A stretch of DNA of 64,000 bases from a bacterium (GTDB taxonomy: Bacteria > Electryoneota > JAOADG01), in contig JAOADG010000012.1 in the NCBI GenBank assembly GCA_026417415.1, positions 55,836 to 119,835 on the forward strand, given 5' to 3'. Shown here in pieces: positions 10,201-17,115 of this stretch. Each line of letters opens with the position of its first letter. Position 1 is the stretch's first letter. Made by a program: the position numbers and the translations under genes. The notes below the pieces were generated by a model. The model searched no databases, had not been told where the DNA came from, and saw only the letters and a program-made list of their open reading frames with translations.

Positions 10201-10245
10201 TATAACTATGAAGGTTTATTAGGTTCACTAACATTTCATTGGTAA
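7240..10245 (+). CDS. TPR-rich periplasmic/outer-membrane beta-barrel protein (PgaA/BcsC-like exporter)
   Basis: A 1001-residue protein starting with a signal peptide (cut near residue 20, IVKA). Residues 25-700 are a long array of tetratricopeptide repeats, recognisable by recurring NPNDVEV, YEKYL, YQKALAIDPQN-type units. The last ~280 residues alternate polar and hydrophobic positions as an outer-membrane barrel and finish with an aromatic residue (SLTFHW), the usual Bam recognition feature. This TPR-then-barrel layout is that of PgaA, BcsC and AlgK/AlgE, which guide newly made polysaccharide through the periplasm and outer membrane. Position directly before a GT2 synthase supports the same job here. 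Which polymer is exported cannot be told from the sequence. Confidence 0.82.
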   Translation: MRSWIVVFIIGIGLASIVKAESPEDILYNAKQLRYEGILIESASLYEKYLLQNPNDVEVRFEFIELLEMLKQKEKVIAQVRILRKQVPNDPRLEKYSELLISTKKEAIESKVKEFENYVSSPNPNPKTVLDYARYCASSGLVVRAFELYQQYLRLRPNDDRIKLEFAQHLGWNNRFSESEEWLNEILKNNPNNVEARMFLADIKYWQGFDDDALRQYETVLKIAPKNNRALDAITRIKKSSGYQERKLIAEAKNNPEGQALISLAKFYYSVDRFYEADSLLKLRLQRIPDDREAKKLYNEMQENRKVFFQRKIKDLENALIQNPNDASTILQLARLHSANANFSRAIELYDKYLSITGDDFNIQLERANVLNWNGDYANAIQEYLDVLSHQPDNRSAKVGLAFAQLYLNQNLEEVESLFQDELKQNPKDLEVKLGYAEVLYKQGKFDQARKMFKEIVEVDTANVTAKKALLAMDTDLSPMIYQAENVVRSNPSDLQAKKRLLGLYLDVHRFFEAEILLNELLKNSPNDPYLKSMQNEINQYKKSYALDELKNIKLQIQLYPNDTSYRIKYAQLLTLAGNFKEASEQYRLLIEREPNNPQHYLQLGEIYIAQKKLNEAQWVYQGLIERFPTNTDYRAKYAQLLAWDGKNDAALVEYEQTLAMNPNSVTALVGLANTYKWRGDSYNAYEYYQKALAIDPQNTEAINGLKSLRNVFIQGLQTYARGLHDNNGYRYNEYGSEFIAHISINTQVSIGSGSINFSQDGFRELGWSINSKLKYNFSRFTSASVESKFFQFKNRYTNSLAVNLMHDFSGINELKGLTIHLLYNYGDAVFELGSLQNLQTWTEKLITEKISSHIVYQMDTSTTLEGKVDYISISDRNSRTDLWSEIGYKISPILTIGGRYDWVSSPDTGKIGGYWAPKNYASITGWIKLANQLDRFNYEVKLNLGQVMNTKNTISTTQAKLGYKMVEWLTTDFSYFHLRTIRLDGKYNYEGLLGSLTFHW

Positions 10246-10280
10246 TCCCTAAAAAAGTGTAATTCAATACTGGAAGAAAA

Positions 10281-11732
10281 ATGGAAACGAATACAAAAAA
10301 TCAGGTTCACGAATCCAAGCAAAATCCTGTGGTAGTTAGCCAAAGTGGTCACATTGGATCCTCTTCTGCAATCACCACAACTGGTGAGCAATATGTAAAA
10401 ACTACAAGTTCCGAATGGGGTTATTGGTTTATCATCATTATGCTTTTGATCGTATTCGGAACGATAACAGTTTCTACGTACATCCTTCTGTTAAAATCTG
10501 AGTTTTCTATACCCAATATTGTCGTGAATGTGTCCATTATTTCTTTGATCTTGTTCTTGTTTTTGGTCATTGTACGATATTTAACCTTAGTCATTTTAAG
10601 TTACTTACACCATGCAAGAGATGCTGCGATTGACGATTATGACTATCCCCTTCTTCGCGTTTCCATTTTAGTACCGGCATACAACGAAGGTCCGCTGATT
10701 GGTAGATCCATTGAATCTTTACTCGAAATGGATTACCCAAACTATGAAATTGTTGTGATTGATGATGGTTCAAGAGACAATACTCTATCTGAAGCAAAAA
10801 AATGGGAAGGTACGCAACCCGGAAAATATGGTCCTGTCGTGGTTCGTGTACTAACACAACCAAATATGGGGAAAGCACATGCACTAAATCATGGCGCATC
10901 TGTGGCTACCGGTGAAATCGTGGTCTGTATGGACGGAGATAGTCGTCTTTCACCAAATACCCTTCGAGCAGCTGTACGACACTTTGCTGATCCACAAATT
11001 GTAGGTGTAGCAGGAAATGTGAAAGTACTGAATCGTGTCAATATGCTCACAAGATTGCAAGCATTGGAGTACCTTGAAGGTTTGAATTTAGTCCGACGTG
11101 CTCAAGCTTATATACACGCTGTAAATATTGTTCCCGGACCTATTGGTCTCTTTCGAAAAAGTGCATTAATGGAAGTAGGAGGTTGGGACTCGGATACTTT
11201 CGCAGAAGATTGCGACTTGACACTCAAATTGGTTACTAAAAAAGGTCACATTGAGTACGAACCAGAAGCCATTAGTTACACAGAGGCACCGGAAAAACTG
11301 CTCCAATTACTAAAACAAAGATACCGTTGGACACGAGGAATCTTACAAGCATTGCGTAAACACCGTTTCTATCTATTTAATCTGGCAGCAGGATGGAGAA
11401 GTTTACTAACCATGTGGCAGATGATTTTTGAATCTGTTTTCTGGCCCGGAATGAACATTTTAGCAAACACCATGTTTTTACTGGTTGCAATTCTATATGG
11501 TATGTCGCCACTAATCGTATTATGGTGGGTACAACTCACTGTGTTAGATACCATTGCAGCGTTGCACTCTGTAGCTATGGAGAAAGAAGAATTGCGTTTA
11601 GTTCCTTTTGCAATTTTATACCGATTTTACTTTATCCAATTGGTGGACTTTGCAAAATTGTTAGCCACCATTGAAGAGATGTTAGGCATCAAAATGAGTT
11701 GGGGTAAAGTCGAAAGAATAGGAAGATTGTAA
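10281..11732 (+). CDS. Membrane-embedded processive GT2 glycosyltransferase (polysaccharide synthase)
   Basis: A 483-residue inner-membrane synthase. A ~45-residue polar N-terminus leads into two membrane helices (about 47-71 and 80-108), followed by a cytoplasmic GT-A domain and a C-terminal hydrophobic region (about 370-435). All processive GT2 signatures are present: DDGS (161-164), DGD (218-220), AEDCD with the catalytic acid (309-311) and QRYRW (346-350). This is the set shared by cellulose, hyaluronan and poly-N-acetylglucosamine synthases, and the overall length and topology resemble PgaC/IcaA most. No PilZ domain is fused, so any cyclic-di-GMP effect would have to act through another protein. 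Sugar specificity is not deducible. Confidence 0.92.
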   Translation: METNTKNQVHESKQNPVVVSQSGHIGSSSAITTTGEQYVKTTSSEWGYWFIIIMLLIVFGTITVSTYILLLKSEFSIPNIVVNVSIISLILFLFLVIVRYLTLVILSYLHHARDAAIDDYDYPLLRVSILVPAYNEGPLIGRSIESLLEMDYPNYEIVVIDDGSRDNTLSEAKKWEGTQPGKYGPVVVRVLTQPNMGKAHALNHGASVATGEIVVCMDGDSRLSPNTLRAAVRHFADPQIVGVAGNVKVLNRVNMLTRLQALEYLEGLNLVRRAQAYIHAVNIVPGPIGLFRKSALMEVGGWDSDTFAEDCDLTLKLVTKKGHIEYEPEAISYTEAPEKLLQLLKQRYRWTRGILQALRKHRFYLFNLAAGWRSLLTMWQMIFESVFWPGMNILANTMFLLVAILYGMSPLIVLWWVQLTVLDTIAALHSVAMEKEELRLVPFAILYRFYFIQLVDFAKLLATIEEMLGIKMSWGKVERIGRL

Positions 11733-11760
11733 CGAGTTTAAAAAAAGAAAGGAAATAATC

Positions 11761-12105
11761 ATGGAATTGGTATTAATACTATCTACTTTCATCAACTTTG
11801 TAACACTGATTGTTTTAGTGATTGTGATTGCATCCTATCTCACCTTAAAAATGAAGGAAAGAAAAACAGTGCAATTACAAAAACAAAATGTTACAGATTT
11901 AGTAGCGCAAGAAAAACTTCCAACATCAATCAACATTACCAACACACCACCAATACCAGTACAGGTATCTGTTGCGTTGTCACAGACAAACCATCAAAGT
12001 TTAGGAAATACCACACAAACACAATATCACTTTTTATCTGAACGATCAATACCTGTGAAATATGAAAATGGTAGTTGGAGATTAGGTTTTCGATCAACGC
12101 TTTAA
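11761..12105 (+). CDS. Small single-pass membrane protein, paralogue of the 12354 gene product
   Basis: A 114-residue protein with one N-terminal membrane helix (about residues 3-28), then a basic KMKERK motif and a polar, low-complexity tail. The first ~38 residues match the 12354-12989 product in length and pattern (MELxxxLST, then a helix ending before KMKERK or RMKERR), so the two arose by duplication. The tail is Q/T-rich and ends in SWRLGFRSTL. It has a clear GAAAGGAAA ribosome-binding site and lies 28 bases after the synthase gene. By analogy with PgaD or BcsB-type accessory subunits it may associate with the synthase, but that is inference. Confidence 0.7.
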   Translation: MELVLILSTFINFVTLIVLVIVIASYLTLKMKERKTVQLQKQNVTDLVAQEKLPTSINITNTPPIPVQVSVALSQTNHQSLGNTTQTQYHFLSERSIPVKYENGSWRLGFRSTL

Positions 12106-12125
12106 TTGAAAAATAGGATCGTAAA

Positions 12126-12338
12126 ATGAACAAGAATCCGAATAAACAAATGCGATTAAATCCTTTAAGAATAATTTTCGATCAAGAAGAACTACCCAAA
12201 AGTGATTTATTTCAAATACAAGCGCAGATCGAAGTTTCAGAAAATGAACATTGCGTACAATCGGTAAATGGTTCTTATAAATCTGTTTTGGATCAACTGC
12301 CATTAAGCAGTCAATTCGTAAACTTTAAAAAACAATAA
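12126..12338 (+). CDS. Small hypothetical protein within the exopolysaccharide operon
   Basis: A 70-residue soluble protein without recognised family. It sits between the two paralogous membrane-protein genes, 20 bases after the first and 15 before the second, with a modest AGGATC upstream of its ATG. It has no membrane helix or signal peptide, and the composition is ordinary for a coding frame. Its reality rests mainly on position, as the frame exactly fills a gap in a compact operon. Confidence 0.55.
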   Translation: MNKNPNKQMRLNPLRIIFDQEELPKSDLFQIQAQIEVSENEHCVQSVNGSYKSVLDQLPLSSQFVNFKKQ

Positions 12339-12353
12339 CGAAAGGAAATTACA

Positions 12354-12989
12354 ATGGAACTCATTCCATTACTTTCAACAATCATCTTCTTGATTACCTT
12401 AATCACGTTTATTGTTGCAATTGTTTCTTACATTGTCTTTCGTATGAAAGAACGAAGAAAAGCAACTGCAAGACCAAGTGCACCTGCACAACCAACGCAA
12501 CCACCGAATTTAAGTGGTGGAATGCAGTACCCTTCTAATGAAACGGTGCAGCATTCAAATCCAAATCCTGTTGTACCACCAAAGATTGTTCCAATTCCAA
12601 CACCACCACCTACGAACCAAGAACAACAAAACTATCCATCAAACTATCAACCGATGAATACGACGGGTTCTTATCCAACCCAAACGGTTCGGCAACCGCA
12701 AGTACCACCAATGCAGGTGCCGCCACCGGTACAACCACCCCAGATGATTGTACCACCACCTCCACAACCTACGATGGAACCGCAATTAACTTCGGCGCAA
12801 GCTGCATTTTTACAGAGTTTTACTGGTGAAAAAGTGCCTTTGCGAGAAACACCTTTAGAAGAACCGATGGAATCACAATCTACCATGCAACCACGTAGAT
12901 TTGTACTACCCGGTAACAAAATGCAGCAAACAAAAAGTAATCATCCACCATCTGAACCTGAGAATGGAGGTGTTTTAAGTTGGAAGTAA
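12354..12989 (+). CDS. Single-pass membrane protein with proline-rich tail
   Basis: A 211-residue protein. One N-terminal membrane helix (about residues 3-30) is followed by RMKERRK and a ~120-residue proline/glutamine/threonine-rich region with several PPP runs (for example near residues 80-86 and 118-145), then a short polar C-terminus ending GGVLSWK. The N-terminal helix is homologous to that of the 11761 product. The positive-inside rule places the proline-rich tail in the cytoplasm, where it could act as a flexible interaction arm. The ribosome-binding site is GAAAGGAAA and the stop is one base before the next ATG, so translation is probably coupled to the NodB-fold gene. Confidence 0.72.
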   Translation: MELIPLLSTIIFLITLITFIVAIVSYIVFRMKERRKATARPSAPAQPTQPPNLSGGMQYPSNETVQHSNPNPVVPPKIVPIPTPPPTNQEQQNYPSNYQPMNTTGSYPTQTVRQPQVPPMQVPPPVQPPQMIVPPPPQPTMEPQLTSAQAAFLQSFTGEKVPLRETPLEEPMESQSTMQPRRFVLPGNKMQQTKSNHPPSEPENGGVLSWK

Positions 12990-12990
12990 C

Positions 12991-14895
12991 ATGCGATTCA
13001 GAGTGATTTGGATTTGGATCGTTTTGAATTTCGCTTCAGCTCAAGCTGGAATTCGTGCATTGGTCATACAGTCAATGAATGATGGAAAAATCAATACAAT
13101 GGAAAAAAATAGTATCGGTTATCTGCAAATCATGAAAAATAGAGGATGGAATGTGGAATTAACATCCAGCAACGATCATCATCATTCATTTGAGAATTAT
13201 GACTTAGTTGTGATTGAGAATTCAAATCAACTCAACGATTCTACTTGGACAAAATTAAAAACATTCCAACAACGAGGTGGCTGTATTTGGATGGGTTCAA
13301 CAAATTCCAATGTAGAATCTGACCGTCATTTCCAGCAATTGAATCAATTTTTCAATGGTCAATTCAGAAAATTACCTCATCAGTCAAATGTTTCTCAGTG
13401 GATACAATTGAAAGGAGAATCTCCTGTAACCTTGAAACTTCTTCCTGGACACCGAATCAAAACCGACACAGATAATTCAGAGGCAATTGGTGTGGAAGAA
13501 ATTGATTCTAACAAAACCATAGCTTATTGGAGTAATCTTATCAACAACCCAGACGACTACTTTCTATTGAAGCCGTTGGTGGCAATGTTCTTTCATTCTG
13601 GTCGGAATAATGATCGTCTAATTTGGTGTGGTTTTCAAATATCAAACGAACCTTTTGCATCAGACCAATTAGAAAATTTTACATTAACAGAAGAGATTTT
13701 AGATTGGCTTTCAGGAAATGCTACCATTGGAATTGCTGCTTGGAAGTACGGAAGACACAGTGCTTTATCAATTCAATGTATCAGCGACTATGATTTTCCA
13801 AATATCCGCTCATTACTTAAAATACTTAGAAAACATAACGCACCAATCACCATTTTTACATCCTCTGAGGAATTAACACAATTTTCTTTACTTACAAAAG
13901 AGCTGCTCAAATTCAATTCTGAATTTGCTATCAATGGGATAAAACTTAATGAAATGACTGATGAAAGCAGTGTAAAACAAGCCGAAATAATACGAAAAGA
14001 TCTTGATAAATTTAGTAGAATCGGGCTTGTTCCAAAAGGAGTTAAACTTCATCAAGATCAATGCACACAGAATACGCTCAATGCGGTTCAAGCAGAAGGA
14101 TTAGAGTATTTATCTACTATTTCCACTTCTTTGAATGTTTATCCCCAATTTATCCACGATAAAACCAAATCTTCATTTCTAGGTGGATTGGTACTATTCT
14201 CCAAATCAAACTTAGACGATTATGATCTATTCATAAAACATAAAAAATCGGATGCTTTCAGCAATGCTGAACGTTTGTATAAAGAATTTCTAAATACCCA
14301 CCAATTGTACGGACTTTATCAGTTCAGTTTTTCCGCATCGAACATTTCTCAATGGAATTACAATATTACACTCGATTATTTTCTACAAAAAATTCAAAAA
14401 GATCAAGTATGGCTTGCCACGGCAGCAGAAATTGCTCAATGGGTGAGGCAACGTGAGCAATTAAAAGTTTCTAAGTTTAGTACAGATACCACAGTTTATG
14501 TAGAGGTGATCAATTTATCCAATGAAACAATAGAGGGAGTGGTTTTAATCATTTCACAACCGAAAAAAGTAGGTGCTGATTTTTTAGAAGTAGTCAATGT
14601 TTCAAAAGGATGTACATTTGATTTTACGGACACTGAATTGCTTATTGAATTACCTCCTTTGCCACCAAAAGCAATATTTACAGCGAAATTGGCTGAAAGA
14701 ACCAAAGGTTGGTTCAAAGTGTCCTTAAAACATTTACCTAAAATCGTTCGCTGGAGTATTCTCATTACACTAATTTTTTTCGTTGCAGCAGGATACTATT
14801 TATTTATCGCGAAAAAAAGACACATTCACGCTGCTGCTGAGAACAATACCTTGAAGGATCAAGGTCAAATTCGAAAGACAGGATCAGGAAGGTAG
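12991..14895 (+). CDS. Membrane-anchored NodB-fold protein with degenerate deacetylase motifs
   Basis: A 634-residue exported protein. A signal peptide (cut near ASAQA) is followed by a Rossmann-like N-terminal domain (about 20-235) of the class-I-amidotransferase-like type often seen beside carbohydrate-active domains. A polysaccharide-deacetylase-like segment (about 250-470) begins ALSIQCISDYD and is recognisable from LLKILRKHNAPITIF. A beta-sandwich-like region follows, then a C-terminal membrane helix (about 586-607) with a basic cytoplasmic tail. The TFDDG motif is replaced by a QCISDYD-like sequence and no HxxxH metal motif is seen, so deacetylation activity is doubtful. It parallels PgaB in context. 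The start lies one base after the previous stop. Confidence 0.65.
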   Translation: MRFRVIWIWIVLNFASAQAGIRALVIQSMNDGKINTMEKNSIGYLQIMKNRGWNVELTSSNDHHHSFENYDLVVIENSNQLNDSTWTKLKTFQQRGGCIWMGSTNSNVESDRHFQQLNQFFNGQFRKLPHQSNVSQWIQLKGESPVTLKLLPGHRIKTDTDNSEAIGVEEIDSNKTIAYWSNLINNPDDYFLLKPLVAMFFHSGRNNDRLIWCGFQISNEPFASDQLENFTLTEEILDWLSGNATIGIAAWKYGRHSALSIQCISDYDFPNIRSLLKILRKHNAPITIFTSSEELTQFSLLTKELLKFNSEFAINGIKLNEMTDESSVKQAEIIRKDLDKFSRIGLVPKGVKLHQDQCTQNTLNAVQAEGLEYLSTISTSLNVYPQFIHDKTKSSFLGGLVLFSKSNLDDYDLFIKHKKSDAFSNAERLYKEFLNTHQLYGLYQFSFSASNISQWNYNITLDYFLQKIQKDQVWLATAAEIAQWVRQREQLKVSKFSTDTTVYVEVINLSNETIEGVVLIISQPKKVGADFLEVVNVSKGCTFDFTDTELLIELPPLPPKAIFTAKLAERTKGWFKVSLKHLPKIVRWSILITLIFFVAAGYYLFIAKKRHIHAAAENNTLKDQGQIRKTGSGR

Positions 14896-14978
14896 AATGT
14901 ATCAAATTGAAGTGACAAGATAATTTAAGATAAGGTGAAAAAGGAAAATCAAATCAAATTTGATAACAGGGGTATAAC

Positions 14979-17081
14979 GTGGAAAACACAAATTCAACAC
15001 CCAAACAAAACGCTGGTAAAAAATCGCTTCAACGCTCTAAGCGTAGAAACTTAGAGCAAGTAGGAAGAAGCAGAACAGCATTCTTTACAGTGCGAATGTT
15101 CACACTGATGTTTCTTCTTGCAGTCATAGGATACTGGGGTTATACACAAGTCATGAGTCAAATGTATGGACGATTTGATTTATTTCAACATGAAACTGAA
15201 AGAACAGCTGGTGTACCTGAAGGATGGTATGGTGACCCGAGAGTAATTCTCATTAATCCTGCTCGTACTGAAATATTTTTGAGAAATCAGTTAGATACAG
15301 CAAGATGGCCCTATGGACCAAGGAATGATGACTGGCCGTTAGCAGATACATTATGGTATGCAAAAGGAATTAAAAGAGTAGCAAAAAAAGATGTAGAAGC
15401 CTGGAGATTAACAGGTGATCGTTCCAGAGAAGGAATGCTGGTAGATTACTGGAAAGATTATTTAACCAAGAAAAATATCTATTACAAAGTGTACGAAGAA
15501 CCAGCCTTGTTAGGAGATTTGACCACATTTGACTTAATGATTTTACCGGGTGCTGTTTTATTATCTGATGCAGAGAAATCAGCAATCAAAAAGTTTGTAG
15601 CAAATGGAGGAAATATTCTGACCTGTTGGTCAATCGGTGCTAGAAATGAAAATGCTGAATGGATTGGTTTTGATTTTTTATCACAACTGATTGGAGCAAT
15701 TCCCACTTTTGATGTAAGGGATACTACAGGTGGAACAAGTGTTGTACTCAACGGGAATAGTCCAATCAATGCAATGATACCTCCGGGTACACATTTAGAG
15801 TTTTTCACCTACAATGCATTTATTACCATGGAAGTTGTCGAGCCAAGATCACATGTTGGGGGATGGTGGTTTTATCCTTATTGGAAGGAAAATGCCAATC
15901 CAAATCAGCGTGCAATGATAGTTCATGGTGAATACCTGAAAGGGAAATTCGTTTGGTTTTCATTTACACCAGAAACTATTCAAGATGCAAAAAACAATCA
16001 CATCATATTCGATCGAATGGTTAACAATGCGATACATTGGTTGCATGGTAAACCGTTAGTCAATGTAAATTTATGGCCCATTGGATATCGTTCAGCAGCT
16101 GCGTTAATCCTCAATGTAACTGGGAATACCTATGAATATGAAAAGTTATCCAATTCAATAGATTTTGGTTCAACACAAATGGATTTATTAGTAGATACTG
16201 ATTTTCCGATCAGTAATAAAATGAAAATTCCCACTCAATCAGATTGGATCATCAAAGCCAATCCTAAAATAAAACTGAGTGATAACGACATCATTGAACA
16301 AAATAAATGGATGAAATATCAAGTTGAACGAGTGGAAAAGGCGATCGGAAAATCTCCAGTGGGTTATATGCCACCTAACTGGAATTCAGATGGAAATACA
16401 TACATCGTATGTGCAAGAAATAACTTAAAATTCCTTTTATCCGATCAAAATCCACGGCATTATGGTCCTGAATCCAGATTGATCAAACACAGTGGATGGT
16501 GGGTCTTTCAAAGAAAATCACATTTGTTAACTATGCCTAAGGCATCTGTTTCCTTAGATGAATGGTTAAATGTAAAATCATTGGAAAGTTCTAAAAATGC
16601 TGTACTTTGGATGAAAGCAGATTTACAACGGATTGCAAATGCTGGTGGATTGTATGTTGGAATCTTTGATGCATCAACTTCTATTGATGAAGAGAAAGAA
16701 TTTTTGCAAGATATTTCAAATTCAATTGATTCTTTAGGTATGTGGAGAGCACCAATTAGTAAAATCATGGAAAGATACGGTGCATGGATAAATATCAAAG
16801 CAAGTGCAGAACCTGTATCAAAAACGCGTATACGCGTGAATATATCTAATACCGGAAATTTTACGATTAGGGACATTCCAGTTACAGTGTACCTTATTAG
16901 GGAGTTCGAATCTGTAACGGCAAAACCTGAACAAGTATCAGGACAAATTCGTAGGACTGTATGGAATCGATCTCAAGGTATGTTCACATTCACAATTGAA
17001 AAAATTGGTGCGAAAGATAACGTTACCATTTACATTGACGTAGCAGCAAAAGGTGTCGGAAGAATTGCAGCAGCAAATTAA
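14979..17081 (+). CDS. Type II membrane protein with amidotransferase-like and degenerate NodB-like domains
   Basis: A 700-residue protein with a basic cytoplasmic N-terminus, one membrane helix (about residues 36-56) and a large periplasmic part. Residues ~70-360 form a class-I-amidotransferase/ThuA-like domain (FDLMILPGAVLLSDAEK, FVANGGNIL). Residues ~365-620 align by pattern with NodB polysaccharide deacetylases, including IGKSPVGYMPPNWNSDG at the place of the RPPYG motif, but the DD and HxxxH metal ligands are missing (ALILNVTGNT, KANPKIKLSD). The C-terminal ~85 residues look like a beta-sandwich. It shares this layout with the preceding gene. The GTG start follows an AGGGG site; the 83-base gap to the previous gene holds an ATCAAATTTGAT palindrome. 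Confidence 0.65.
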   Translation: MENTNSTPKQNAGKKSLQRSKRRNLEQVGRSRTAFFTVRMFTLMFLLAVIGYWGYTQVMSQMYGRFDLFQHETERTAGVPEGWYGDPRVILINPARTEIFLRNQLDTARWPYGPRNDDWPLADTLWYAKGIKRVAKKDVEAWRLTGDRSREGMLVDYWKDYLTKKNIYYKVYEEPALLGDLTTFDLMILPGAVLLSDAEKSAIKKFVANGGNILTCWSIGARNENAEWIGFDFLSQLIGAIPTFDVRDTTGGTSVVLNGNSPINAMIPPGTHLEFFTYNAFITMEVVEPRSHVGGWWFYPYWKENANPNQRAMIVHGEYLKGKFVWFSFTPETIQDAKNNHIIFDRMVNNAIHWLHGKPLVNVNLWPIGYRSAAALILNVTGNTYEYEKLSNSIDFGSTQMDLLVDTDFPISNKMKIPTQSDWIIKANPKIKLSDNDIIEQNKWMKYQVERVEKAIGKSPVGYMPPNWNSDGNTYIVCARNNLKFLLSDQNPRHYGPESRLIKHSGWWVFQRKSHLLTMPKASVSLDEWLNVKSLESSKNAVLWMKADLQRIANAGGLYVGIFDASTSIDEEKEFLQDISNSIDSLGMWRAPISKIMERYGAWINIKASAEPVSKTRIRVNISNTGNFTIRDIPVTVYLIREFESVTAKPEQVSGQIRRTVWNRSQGMFTFTIEKIGAKDNVTIYIDVAAKGVGRIAAAN

Positions 17082-17115
17082 ATCAACAAAAACAAGTGTA
17101 AGTTTTGGAGTAAAA

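Noticed and set aside
12671-12919. Antisense Gly/Cys-rich open frame
   Set aside because: It is the complement of the proline-rich tail of the 12354 gene and has no ribosome-binding site.
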